A program made the translations under genes and the position numbers. From positions 27,033,583-27,097,582 of the forward strand of contig CM052359.1 in the NCBI GenBank assembly GCA_028551475.1: a stretch of 64,000 bases of DNA. Reading direction: 5' to 3'. This DNA comes from Casuarina equisetifolia (taxonomy: Eukaryota > Streptophyta > Magnoliopsida > Fagales > Casuarinaceae). Below are positions 40,401-52,384 of the stretch, piece by piece; within the stretch, counting starts at the first letter, position 1; the number at the start of each line of letters is the position of its first letter. The notes under the pieces are model-generated. The model was not told where the DNA came from, searched no databases, and saw only the letters and a list, made by a program, of their open reading frames with translations.

Positions 40401-41990
40401 GAGGACGAGCAGATAAGACACTTGGCGTCGGCCTTACTTTAACACCATGCTCAGTAAGAACTTTTAACTTCATCCTTGCTTACTTTGCGTTTCTGTTATC
40501 TTGCACCTGGCTGTTGATATACCATTTTATGGCATGCTTTCATAAACCTCGATCCTGTTGGGAAGATAGGCCATAAAAGATTGTTAATCATCTTTACTAT
40601 GAAGATGATGAGAAAAGAATGTGCCAAGGTGTAGGAACAATCAATAAGCTCTAGGCATGAGCCCTACTACAACGTCCTCCTTTGGGTATCCCTCTACAGA
40701 AGATTTAATTCCTGTTGGCGTAGTTTAACTGCATAGCAACATCATAGTAGTTTAAGCTAATAGAAGTACTTCTTATAGATCTACTATGGGTCCCTTCTTA
40801 AGGTTTATTACTCGAGATGTGTTTCTGAGTTATGAAGCATCACTGTATTGTCAATCACTGAGGTTGCTGGACTCCTGTACTGCCAGGTATTAAGATCCTT
40901 TGGTTGTGCTTTTCAGTCTTAGGTGAAATCAAGATTATCTGGCATTGGTGTTTCTAGCAAGTAGATTTTTAAATCTGAGAAATGACATTTCAAGCCTTCT
41001 AAAATGTACTTGAATATTTTTTTAGTCAATGTTAGCAAAAACATAAATGTGTTATTCAACATTAAATATGGAGTATAACATGTTTTGTTTGTATTGATCA
41101 CTTCATTACCAATTCTTTTCTTCCATTTTCATTTCACCTTTTGTGAGAAACTTTTGAGAAAGTTGGCTGCTTAATATCTCTTGAGAGATTCCTTCTGATA
41201 TGATTTTAAATCAATCTTCTATTATTTCATTTCTTTGGTGCTTCCTGAACTAAACAACGTTTCTACCCTGCTTGGGGCTGTTTGATTGCTTTACAAAAGC
41301 CGCATTGATTTGTAGAGGAAGTTACCCCTAAATGCTCTTTTGGTAAGAATATCCATCATGTATAAATGGATTCTTTTGACACTCAAATGCTCCTGAAAGA
41401 AAATTGTTCAGCAAAACAAGCTACAAGTGAGCATTCTTTCTAGTCTCATGTTTTGTAATGAATGAATTTCATATTTTAGGAGTATGCATGATTGGTGGCT
41501 GCAAATGCACCTAAAAGAAAATTCTTCAGCAAAGACAAAGCTCCAGTACTAATAAAAGCCTTCCATCACAATTAGTCTAGCCCCCTTACCATTCACATAG
41601 GTATCTTTTAGCATTATTTTATCTCTGTTAGCTTTGCCGAGACTTTTCGACAAACCTAAGGAAAACCTACTAGAGGTCAAAGGTATTATGATGTTGGCTG
41701 ACCTTACATGTTAAAAGTAGAACTTCTACTAAACTTTAGGGATTATGAAACAGTAACCAGTCAAAGTCTTGTCAATGGGGTTTGTTCGTGTGAGATTTGA
41801 TTATAAGTAGCTTTGGTGGACCGATAGGTGGCATGATTATGAGATTGTTGTTTGCAGCGGTGGGCCAGATACAGTTTAGTCATTGATGTGGCTCCCTACG
41901 GACTTGAAAATCAGTTTATCTAACCTCCCCCACCACTTTAACCCAAAGCATTACTTTAGCTCGTCTTCTTCTTTCAGTGGGTCCTAGTCA
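37432..41990 (+). repeat. Tandem duplication, copy 2 (about 4.56 kb)
   Basis: This is the second head-to-tail copy of the 4.5-kb unit. The junction with copy 1 falls at about 37430-37440, where AGTCA from the end of copy 1 meets CACTTAAGC, which resembles the left flank of copy 1 (CACTAAACAC). The copy ends at GTCCTAGTCA (41990), matching the end of copy 1. It carries small length differences from copy 1. Confidence 0.93.
37450..38640 (+). mobile_element. Chromovirus 3' remnant inside tandem copy 2
   Basis: Integrase C-terminal, chromodomain-like and partial LTR sequence, matching 32940-34075. It is present because the unit was duplicated, not because of a separate insertion: it starts and stops with the tandem unit and has no LTR on its left. 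Broken like its parent. Confidence 0.85.
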
Positions 41991-44086
41991 GGAGATAGGC
42001 TCCGCCCACAAGATAGCTTTTTAACTTTACAGCTCAAAAGAAAGATGATATTCTAGGAGTAGGGCACTTTCCGTGAGCAGCTCGATGAGACCACCTTACT
42101 TGTCTAGTGAGTAAAAATTTCAGTTGGCGACCGAAGTGCTTAAAATCAAATGTAGATCCATATATACCTTATTTTGTCCTTAAGATCTGTCCACTTCATA
42201 GCGTAGAAGTATTTTACAAATTTCTGCCTGTGTCTTTAGGTTCTAAACAACTTCTGAATCCACCCTTTTTCAGTGGGTTGCTAAAGAGCAATGGATGACC
42301 AAGAACTCCAATATTACTGTCGTTCTCAGAAGGCGTGCGCGGTAAATTGGGCTTATCAGAAGAAAAATGCTACAACGTGGTGATAAGGCCATGTATATGG
42401 ACTACAAGAAGTAGCCATCTCATTATTATATCTGAGCTCTCCTTTTCCCTCTCTTGTATTCCCATAACGCAACATCTACTTCTCCCAGTGCAGGTGAATC
42501 AATGGCTGTGGCCCTTGATTGGTTCACCATGACTTTTCTGCTTTAATGACCATCACTACATCGTCTAAACTGTAGGATCTTGTCATGATATCATGTCAAT
42601 AGTTTCCATCTGCTCTCCAGGGGTGGAACTTGTGAATGTTAAATAAACCTGAGTACTGCCCGACAGATATTCGTGGTACTGTGTCTGGCCCTTTTCCCTT
42701 ATAGTTAACAGAAACTAGCTTTTGTGCTGCTGCCATGATGCTTCTTCTATTTAACATTGAGTCAATAAGATCAGAAGTTTCCATTTTCAAGGTCATCGTT
42801 AAGTGGGTCCTTCCAATTTTTCATGGGCAATTCAGTTCTACCGAAAACTCATACCTGCCGTGTCATCTATGAATGTCCAGAAAGGAGTCTTTGTTTTCTC
42901 GTCATCATACCTCTTGAATTCTTTCTCTAGACGTTAAACTTATGATGTATTTTAATTATTTTCTTGCAACGAGATATAACTTATGCATACCCCATTAATT
43001 GAAACATATGTTTATCCCACTTCCAGAAAGATAATTGTATATGCTTGTCTTTCTGAGCCTGTTTTGTGTATAATCCTGTGTACATATGTATGTGTTCTTA
43101 TTGACTCTAAATTAAAAGAAAACAATCAGTAATATGCACAAATCTTTGTGTCTTACCAAGTTGACAAACTCGCACTTAAAAGACTATAAGAGACCACAAT
43201 TTTGTAAGTTTCACTGGAAGCAGTTAAAAAGTGCATACCTTTAATTTCGTTAGAGCGACCAGAGTTTTGTCAATGTGCATGAGGACATCTTTGTAGCATT
43301 AGTTTCTTTTTTTCCTTTCTGTGTATGGTTTTGAGAATCTGAGACCATTGCAGGAACCAGTTATTTTAGATTCTCGGTGAAAACGATTTCTTCGTAGCTC
43401 CTTTTTGCTTCAGCTATAAAGGATCCTTTCTTGCACTGGATGCCTTGTATATGGCAGTCTCCGGATGAACAAATTATAAATTCTAATTCAAGCATTTTGG
43501 AACAGGAGTTCTCTCAATCATTGAGATGTTTACCCTACATCTTTAAAGGTGAGGAGTATAAATGATACTCAATATTGGGTCTTATAGAACAATGTCAAAC
43601 ATCATGTATGTGAATATTGGACTATCTTCTCAGAGGTTTTAACTCGTCCGTCACACTTTCCTTGATAGAAAAATGCACACCAAGGTGATCTTTAACTCAA
43701 GCTGTGTTCAAATTAATTGATGAAGTTCAGCGTGGCTGTTTCATCATTTATCGGTCCTTGGTGTCTCTCAAAGCCAATTCGAGGAAAAACAATCATTCTT
43801 TTCACTTTGGCATTGGAATTCTTCTAATCGCAAGTTGAGAGCATTGTGAGTACTTAATTATTTTATTGAAGAAAATTCTTAACATAAAAGAGTCTATTGG
43901 CAGTAACTAGATTCAATATTTAAAGAAATGTGAAATGAGAAACTCTGCAAAAGAAACTCATTCTTTGAAATGAAGGCTGAATAGGAAGGAACCGAAAATG
44001 TTCCTGTAACTTCTACTGGAGAGATAGGAGAAGAAGTTTAGATACTGACAGCTGCTTATCTAGTCTTTCGGGACCCAGAAGGATAG
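41991..44086. other. Intergenic, no convincing gene; 3' flank of the Ca2+-ATPase
   Basis: Short frames at 42107-42532 (plus) and 42596-42796 (minus, 66 residues) resemble no family I can name. The last few hundred bases should hold the 3' untranslated region and polyadenylation site of the minus-strand Ca2+-ATPase gene. Confidence 0.45.
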
Positions 44087-47000
44087 CTAGTTTGAAACTG
44101 GAATGCACTTGACAATCCAACCAATTGGCCATGACAATGCTGCAAGTCCAACGCAAGCACCCCATTGCTTCCAGTCCAGTCTTTCAGTATTGGCAAACCT
44201 CCTCAGAAGCTCCACCAGGATCACCTGAAGGATTATGGTAATTCCAATGATTGCTAAAAACAACTTGTTTGTAAGTAATCCCCTGAACACATTCTTCTTC
44301 TCCAGCTTCCTTGCATTAAACTCATTGAAGATTTGGCAGAGGACAAAGGTATTAAAAATTAGGGTGCTGTTAACTCTCTCGTCTACACCAAAGATGGACC
44401 TTCCTTCAAATTGTAAAGTCAGTAAGACGGCTACCTGATACAATGCCTGAGCTATGAGATTCCTCCACATGATTCTGGTTATAAGTGGCTCTGATCGGCC
44501 AACAGGTGGTTTTTCCATGAGATCATTAGTGGGTTTCTCGGTGGCCAAGGCTAAAGCTCCCAGGGTGTCCATTATTAAGTTCACCCATAATAGCTGGACC
44601 GCGGTCAGAGGAACCTTACCAGAGGAAACAGCCGCAACAAGGTTGATGACAAGGGCCGCGACATTCACTGTGAGCTGAAACTGAAGGAATTTTTGAATGT
44701 TGTTGTAGACACACCTTCCCCACCTCAACACTGTCACAACTGATGTAAAATTATCGTCCAAGATCACTATATCTGAGCTCTCTTTTGCTGCTTCAGTTCC
44801 TTGAATCCCCATGGAAAGCCCAATGTCTGCTTCCTTTAGAGCAGGCGCGTCGTTAGTTCCATCACCTGTGACTGCAACCACATGGCCATTCTTCTTCAAG
44901 CACTGCACCATCAGAAGCTTGTCAAAGGGGGACGACCTCGCCATTACTCGGATGTTATCGATCTTTTCCATTCTCTCCTCATGTGAGTAATTTCTAAATT
45001 GCACTCCCTCTAATACAGCTTCATTGCCCAAATCTTCATCAGCATCAAGAATCCCGCACTCGATAGCTATAGCCCTTGCTGTGTGAACATTGTCTCCGGT
45101 GATCATTTTGATGTTCACTCCTGCTGCTTTGCAAGATTCTACAGCTGTTCTGACTCCTGGGCGACATGGGTCCTTCAAGCCAACTAACCCCAGTAAAGTT
45201 AGGTCATTTTCTTCGAGCTTCTCAAGAACCTGCCCACTTTCTGTTTCTGTTTCCTTGTAAGCAAAGGCAATACATCGGAGGCTTTTTGCTGCCATATTCT
45301 CTATAATAGTCTCAACCTGCAGTCTTGCTTCCTCGTCCATTGCTTTCAGCAACCCGGCTTTGTTATAATAAGTTGAACACAACCTCACTAACATCTCAGC
45401 AGCTCCCTTCCAGTGAGTATGAATTGTATTCTCACTTTTCCTTTTGACCAAAACCCCGCTTCTCTTTTTCACGGAGTTGAATGCCTCCACATGGATGATC
45501 TCGTCATTATTCTTAACTTCTTCGATGTTCATACCCAAACTAAACAAGGCCCAAGAAAGTATTGCTTTCTCCGTTGGGCTACCAGAAATTTCAGGCACTG
45601 ATCCAGAGGGTGGTTTGTAAACTGTACCTGCTGTGTTTAAAGCAACGGCTTCTTGCAGTAAGTTGAGAACATTACCTGCCACATCCACAGAAGTCTGGTC
45701 CTTCACTGCTTCCTTTCCGAGCCAAAACTCCGCTACTTTCATTTCGTTTAAAGTGAGGGTGCCTGTTTTGTCTGTGCAGATTGTTGTGGCCGAGCCCATT
45801 GTCTCACAAGCAGATAGCTTTCGGACCATGGCATGATCGGCCATCATCCACTTCATAGAATAAGCTAGAGTAAGGGTGACAGCCAAAGGCAGGCCTTCCG
45901 GAATAGCCACCACGATGATAGTGACAGCAGCAGCAATAATGCCAACCACTGCATTTATCACATCACCAAGCTTTGTCTTGCTGCCATTAAATTCCGGGTT
46001 TCCCCTGATATCTTTGGTGTTTCCTGTGAAGTACCGGATCAGCATGACTGAAAGAACGAGAGCAGCTACAGCCAACCCGACCTTCCCAATATATAGAGTT
46101 AGCTTGTTCAGGCGTGCTTGCAGTGGCGTCTCTTCATTCAACTCGCAGTTTATTGAACTCATCATCTTGCCCCAGAGAGTGTTCATGCCCACAGAAGTGA
46201 CAAGCATATATCCCAAGCCATCTGTCACCTTTGTGCCCGAGAGCAGAAAGGGATTTCTTGTTTCATGGATCTCAACGTGGTCGCTTTCACCAGTCATGCT
46301 CGACTCATCCACCTTCAGGGAATGCCCCTCCAAGAACAAACCGTCTGCGGGAATCTGATCACCGATCTTCAAGTAGACAACATCACCCACAACAACGTCA
46401 AAGATCGATATTGGCTGGCGCCTTCCATCTCTCACAACTTCTATTTTTGTATCACTTCTCTCTGCTGAAAGCTTGTCAAATTGCCTTGATTGCTTAAAGT
46501 CGCTCGTCGCAGATACAGCAACAAGCAAAATGACAGCAATAATGATACTTCCACCATCATACCAACCATCCTTCCACCCATCTTCTTTGATACCAAAGAC
46601 TACAGAGAGTATAGCACAAGCCAAAAGTATGATTATGGTTGTATCTTTAAATGCTTCAATTACGAAGCTAATCAAACTTTTGGTGGTGGCTTTTGATGTT
46701 TATTAACACCAAAGGTATTCTTTCGATGTATAAGATCAGCCTCCTTACCACTTATACCCAGTTTTACATCAGTGTCTAGGACTAAAGCAAGTTCTTTAAC
46801 CCCTCCAAACTGACTCAAAGATTCAAAGTTTTTGTCGTTTACCATGTCACTTAACCCTTTGGGATCCACATCAAGAAAACAAACGGGTTTGCCACGAGAG
46901 GAATCCTCGTCGATGGGCTGCACATCAATGGCAACGAACGAGAGTGTTTGCAAGAGGGGGCCATTGGTTTGAAGAACTTTCTTGGACAAAGAAGCAAGAG

Positions 47001-47124
47001 CCCTGGTGAAGTATATGGCTGTGAAAGCCAGGCGCCACCTGCGCCTGTGGGTCTTGGAGACTGACCACTCTTGTTGATCGCAAATGGCTAGATCGCCAGG
47101 CTTTCGAAATCTCAGAGCAGACAT
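44087..47124 (-). CDS. ACA12/13-like: Autoinhibited plasma-membrane-type Ca2+-ATPase (ACA12/13-like), with one frameshift
   Basis: P2B-type Ca2+-ATPase, a pump that exports Ca2+ from the cytosol and is activated when calmodulin binds its N-terminal autoinhibitory region. The gene has a single exon, as in the ACA12/ACA13 group. ATG at 47124 opens a 150-codon frame with a basic amphipathic segment around Trp30 (RRRWRLAFTAIYFTRAL), the expected calmodulin-binding site. The main body (stop at 44087-44089) carries the PEGLPLAVTLTLAYSMK transmembrane motif, the phosphorylation site CTDKTGTLT, the nucleotide-domain KGAAEM, TGDNVHTARA and the hinge TGDGTNDAPALKEADIG. The two parts are in different frames. 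They meet at PPPK, in an A-run (plus-strand Ts 46678-46681) that appears one base short. Without the shift the protein would be about 1,012 residues, the usual family length. Either a recent loss-of-function allele or a homopolymer sequencing error explains this. Confidence 0.93.
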
Positions 47125-47209
47125 GACGATGGAGGCTAATAAGTAAGCAGAAAGGGAGACTTTTGGGAGACTCAGAAAGTGTGCGATTAGCTAGTCAGTT
47201 GATGGCTTA

Positions 47210-47217
47210 TATTTATA
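47210..47217 (-). promoter_or_regulatory. TATA box of the Ca2+-ATPase gene
   Basis: The minus strand reads TATAAATA here, with CCAAT just upstream (47220-47224). It lies 86 bases before the ATG at 47124, a normal plant promoter distance allowing a leader of about 55 bases. Confidence 0.65.
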
Positions 47218-47224
47218 GCATTGG

Positions 47225-49145
47225 AAAGCGCGTTCAGAAGTTTCCCTGCAATTACACATTCAACAAACTTGATCCTTAATATTTCTACCTGCTATTGCCT
47301 CCTTGGCTTTGGAAAAGATACGAAGAGCGTGAAAATTATACCTCGAAGCTTCAATGTAACTTCCTGCTCTATGAAAGACGTTTCAGGTTCCCGCTTTGCG
47401 AAGACTTCAACACGCACATAACGTTGCTTCCTATCCTTTGGGCGAAACCAAAAAAATCTCCCTTAGACACACAATCCTCGGTAACAATTGCTTGATAAAG
47501 TTCCTTCCAATCTTATTGCAATTTTTATTTTTTTCTTTTGAAAGTGATTTTCTGGTTATAGAGGGACATATGGAGTGTATTTTTATGGTTTACGATTGCT
47601 GGTTTAGCCTGGTTTGGCAAGAGGAAGGACACCCGGTGCCCGCAAGATGGTGGAGACCACGCTGGTAAGTAGACAAATGCCTGGCATTCTTTGGGAACAA
47701 GTAGTGGGAATAGAGTCACTAGGAAAGGTGGTCTCTTTTCCTCCATTTCCAAGTAAGTAGGAAGAAGGAATGTCCAAGAGACAAAACATGCAAGGAACTT
47801 GAGTCTCAAACGTAAGTTCTTTAAGGGTATCTTTATCTTCACAAAAGCTTATAGAGAAGTCCCACGCGTCTTGTCTTTCATTCCTTCTATATTAAGAAGG
47901 AAAATAATTCATTGCTTTATTCGTACGTTCGGATCAAATTGATGGAGGTTTAACTTCCTTCTTTCAATATTCTGTGCCTTACAAGGAAGTTATGCTTATC
48001 ACAAAACAAAAATACGAAGAAAAGAAAGGAAAATAGGAAGCCAACAAGTGAGAGAATTCAAGTTTATTGAATCTACAATGATGTAAACTATATAACAATA
48101 TGCTTAAACCTAGCTATATAGGGAAACAATTAATTTGAATACAATCAAAAAACCTAATACAATCAAGAGACCTGATATGGTAGCGTGCAATAATTACAAT
48201 ATTTCGATTAACAATGCTACTATGTAAATGTACATGCAAAAGTTCCTTCCTGTGCTACCCAATGCTTCTAGTTGATCAAGACATTTAACACGCATTGAAC
48301 ACTTATTCTGATACTCTAGGGTTCCACAAGAGTGGAACTTACGATTCTTGTTTTCTTAGTGGAGCTTATGATACCATGCCGTTTCCTACACTTTGGGGAA
48401 CGCAAAGAGACATCTTCATGGAAGGCGTGGGAATCCTTTTCTTCATCCGAAAGTAAAGAGATAACTACCGAAATTACAGATCAAATCCCTGTGTTTAGGA
48501 GAGGGACGCGTCTCAACTAATAAAAGATCAGCTGACACAAAAGAAATCAGGGGAAAAAAAAAAAAAAAGCTAAAGCAAGAAAAGGGGGGAAAAAGAAGCT
48601 CGTGATAAATTAATATGGAGGGCTTTTTGCAGACTTTCCCATGAGTGACGCGGACTTTCCTTAGTAAGGAGGAGAACTGAAAGCAATACAAGAGATTAGT
48701 TGTGATCTGATATAGAAAGTACTTCATGCAAAGGTAACATAGCAAACGTATTACAAATTTTTTTCAAAAAAAAAAGAAAAAACTTTCCCATAGGATCACA
48801 TAAGTGAGCAATCCCAAGCATTCCTTCTGGTGAAAATAGCTTAGAGGAATCAGTTTAGAATAAGCTTATTTCCCTCAGTAATGATTCTTCCCAAGCCTAT
48901 ACTCTTTAGTATAAGCCAGTTTCTCATAATTTAGAAGCAAATACCTTTAGGCATCATTTAAGTCCGTATGGACATGGTGTCAAACATCGCGTAATATGAG
49001 TCCCCAGTTATTGAATATACAATTGCACTAAATTTTGAACATTTATTTTTGTGGATACTGTTCCATTTTGTTATATTTTACGGTTATTGGGATCATAATA
49101 TCTGGTTTGGTTACATAAAAAAGTAAGGCATATGGTAGATTTTGA
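47225..49145. other. Intergenic, no gene seen
   Basis: Short overlapping frames on both strands at 47221-47842 show no family resemblance. The A-run at 48555-48567 and nearby purine-rich DNA are low-complexity only. The left part includes the distal promoter of the Ca2+-ATPase, the right part the 3' flank of the calmodulin-like gene. Confidence 0.45.
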
Positions 49146-50897
49146 TCAAACAGCCAACATAATCCTCAGGAATTCCTCATAATTAACAAGACCATCGCCG
49201 TCCAAATCAGCTTCTCTTATCATTTGCTCCACCTCTTCATCTGTCAATATCTCCCCTAGATTTATCATTGCGCGTCTTAACTGTAATTACAAGGGAGACA
49301 GAAAATGTCAACAAGGATACAGCAAAAAGGAGAAGACAGTTACGCATGTGGTCGTGCCACTAAAATTCGCAATGAGCCATGTCAAAAACTGGTTCTACTT
49401 GGTAGGAGGACTATTGAACAATAAAGTCATACATCAGAAATGAAGATATTCATGACATGTCTTATAAGTTTAGACAACCTCTCTCCTTAATAAGGCACTA
49501 GGAAGAGATAGACTTGAACCTTCAATTTAGCACACTAGTGCTACAAGTCTTTCATGTCAAATTTTCATTTAGAGATTCTTACGTTAGTCTCCTTGACATC
49601 ACCTCTTTGAATACTGAATTGACAAAAACTTCTTGACAAAATGAAATTATCTTTTTTAACTAGGTAGATTCATTAATAAAATTTCAAGCATAAATGTTTG
49701 GTTATTTCATGTCGTTTTCACTACTCTCAAAAAAGCTAAATTAGGGAGCTGATGTATGCATGAACTCTCTAGATGATTGTAACATCTTGATTATTTCCTT
49801 TTTTTTTTTTTTTTTTAAGCGGTGAAGTTTATAGCTACCTAGAGATAGTGGAACAGTAATCAACCTCGGTAGGTGATATGTAACCATCTCTGTCTTTGTC
49901 AAACACTTGAAAAGCTTCTTTGAACTCCTCTTCAGCTTCATTTTCCTAGAGCCAAAGACGGAAGCGCGTTTCAATGAAGCTTTTTCAAAATCAAGAACAT
50001 GTGAAAGTGTAAGAACGAAAAGAATAGTAAACATGGAAAAGAGATTTGGGTACTATGTTGTTGTTCCGCACTACCTTCATCTTCCTTGCCATTAGATTCT
50101 TGAATTCCCCAAATTCTATGGTTCCGTTGCCATCAAGGTCCACCTCATTGATCATGCTTTGCAACTCTTTCTTTGTAGGATTCAGATCCAGTGATTTGAT
50201 TGCAGTTTCCAATTCTTCGATGGTGATGCACCCTGCTACTAGTGTCCATTAAACACAGTAATAGAAAAGAATAACCCCTTCCAGCCCGGTTTGTACCCTT
50301 CTAACCAAAAGATTTGAAACCTTGAAGAACTTTTATGATTTTTTATAAAATTTCTTTTTTTATATTACAACACATTCATCAAACTAACTTATGCATATTG
50401 AGTGTCGAATCCTAGACTCCACAATTAAAGTCTTTGCTAACTCACCAATGACCTAGCTGCTGGTTAGGGCCTGATATTGGATTAATGATTTATTGAATTA
50501 TACAAAAGCATCATAACAATTTATCCATACAAGTATGAGATTAGATATTTTGAAAGATTTTCTTTTATGATACTAGATTAATTGCATCGCCTATAGAAAG
50601 ACCTCCGAAAGTCACTAACAAGAACAAGAACAACAAGATTCTTAATCTAGCACGGTCTGACTGAAACCGACCAATGCTTTGGGCTTACTTCCCGAAACCC
50701 TTCATCAGTTCGTCCAGCATAATCCATTTCATACCCATCATTGATCCCCAAACCCAAGTGTAAGGCAAACTCGAGATAAGCTAAAAAAAAAAGGTCAAAA
50801 TATAAAAGTTTAGAAACGTACCATCACCATCCTTATCAAAGAGACAAAAAGCTTCTTGAAACTCGGCAATCTGTTCTTCAGTCAGGACATCTCCCAT
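49146..50897 (-). CDS. CML8/11-like: Calmodulin-like protein with four EF hands (CML8/CML11 type)
   Basis: Ca2+ sensor that binds target proteins on Ca2+ loading. Four exons on the minus strand join in frame: 50822-50897, 50075-50232, 49865-49945 and 49146-49280. They give 149 residues starting [17 protein letters not shown], the length of canonical calmodulin. The four loops are DKDGDG(CITIEE), DLDGNG(TIEFGE), DKDRDG(YISPTE) and DLDGDG(LVNYEE), all with the key acidic, glycine and terminal glutamate residues, so all four should bind Ca2+. The linker after EF2 is MARKMK and the C-terminus is IMLAV. Divergence from calmodulin points to the CML8/CML11 group. The first intron interrupts the codon after DKDGD, the conserved plant calmodulin intron site. 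The exon 3 donor (GAG|GTTGAT) is weak. Upstream in-frame codons extend the frame, but the ATG at 50897 fits the family start. Confidence 0.93.
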
Positions 50898-51038
50898 ACT
50901 TTGTCTTCTATATACAGATCTGAACAACTTTGGCTTGCACTTGAGTATATACGTAAACTGCTCACACACAGAACACTAAAACAATGGTTAGCGCGACACT
51001 CGGAGAGACATGAAGAGAGACAAAGAGAAAATGGGAAA
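50898..51038 (-). promoter_or_regulatory. Upstream leader/promoter of the calmodulin-like gene
   Basis: On the minus strand a GTATATAC motif lies about 50 bases before the ATG (about 50945-50952), and a CT-rich stretch lies further upstream. Either could belong to the core promoter or leader; the transcription start cannot be fixed from the sequence. Confidence 0.35.
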
Positions 51039-51058
51039 GAGAGAGAGAGAGAGAGAGA
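51039..51058. repeat. (GA)n microsatellite upstream of the calmodulin-like gene
   Basis: About ten GA units; on the coding (minus) strand this is a CT tract about 140 bases before the ATG, a frequent feature of plant leaders and core promoters. Confidence 0.8.
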
Positions 51059-52024
51059 CCAGGTGGAAATGCCAGACCATTGATCTTTATGAAGGGAAGG
51101 TCGGTAATAGCGGTCCTTTCATTGCTGTAGACGTCGATGATAGAGTTGAGTAGTCAAGTCTTGCACCCTCAGGCAAACATGCTTGTTTGAAATGTTGTGG
51201 GTGAGGTTTCCTGAAATTGGGTGCAGAGTCTTGTACGGATAAGCGTTGAACACGGCACCGAGTCTTGTTTGGAATTTGCGATTCTAGTCAGTTTGATCAT
51301 GACTCTTTAACAACTCCATCTTTTTTCTGACTTGATGAATTTTCTAAAATGTAATCACGGAGAAAATGGGATTTCGTGACTACCGTACGTGCAAGTTTGT
51401 CCTTGAGGACCGACCCACCTTTGAAGGTTTGAGGTGCTAGTAACCTTTGAACTTACTAGGGTTTGTGGAGCCCTAGTACGAATAGGCCAATAAAGTGGCA
51501 TGCAATTCACAACAGCATTAATAACATTTCATTAGATTGATCTCTTATTTTATTATGTAGAATTGTTCTTCCATCTGGGAAGCCATTTAAACTCAAAAAG
51601 TCCATTGGTTTCGCTATGAAGATACTGTGATCACTGGGAAGCGGGTCCCCATTTATTCACCAAAATTATATATATGCCTTTTAGATATAATAGCCTTTCA
51701 ATTGTTACGAAGCCATGAAATATATAATTTTCTTCAACGTCCTTATCAATCAAGGATAGATATTTTGCTTCCCCATGTAATTTTAAGTAAATGTAACGAC
51801 TACTTCAACGATCACTAATTGAAATGGTCAGAATTTTGGTACTTCTTTTTTTTTTTGGGTCTCTCTGTTCCTCTATTTTTTGTAAGTGATATATATACAT
51901 ACACACGGACATGAAAAAGGACATGAATGCATACATACCATTTATATCTCTTTCATTTGCCTTGTCTCTTATAAAACATAAGGAAAAAAAAAAAGATAAT
52001 TGAATATTATCGACAGTAAGACAG
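51059..52024. other. Intergenic, no gene seen
   Basis: No recognised coding sequence or bounded repeat. The left part is distal promoter of the calmodulin-like gene. Confidence 0.5.
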
Positions 52025-52372
52025 TGTTGGAGTATTAATATATCTAATCCCACATTGAGTAAGGCAACAGGAGAGCCTGACCTTATAAGCTTCTGCTGGT
52101 AACTGTTGATACATGAAGATCCTACCTACTATACTTCCATATCAAACCCTAGAATCATGCTTGATATAATGTAATTATTATGTAAATATTGTTTCCTTCT
52201 ATTAGCTAGGTCTGCACCCTATAAATGTAATAGTTGTAATTGTACAAAGTGTGAGTGAAATATATAGATTCACGTTGCTCCACACTGGCCAAATCTCCCA
52301 ATTTCCTCTTCTCTTACAGTAACCCACTATTGTACAGTTCTGTGTTTTAGTTAGGCCATTTAGTTTTTAATA
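52025..52372 (+). mobile_element. Solo-like LTR of a Ty1/copia or TRIM retrotransposon
   Basis: The segment starts TGTTGGAG and contains AATCCCACATTGAGTAAGG, a block common in plant LTRs. It has a promoter-like CTATAAATG at about 52221-52229. It ends directly before TGGTATCAGAGC (52373-52384), a perfect initiator tRNA-Met primer-binding site. Little or no internal coding region follows and no second LTR is seen. It is a broken element, or the left end of a TRIM-like one. It lies about 1 kb upstream of the ammonium transporter gene. Confidence 0.7.
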
Positions 52373-52384
52373 TGGTATCAGAGC
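52373..52384 (+). other. Primer-binding site (tRNA-iMet) next to the LTR
   Basis: TGGTATCAGAGC, an exact copy of the standard plant LTR-retrotransposon primer site, adjoining the LTR end. Confidence 0.8.

Noticed and set aside
45876-46358. Plus-strand open frame of 160 residues and several others between 44.2 and 46.7 kb
   Set aside because: All are antisense shadows of the Ca2+-ATPase coding sequence.
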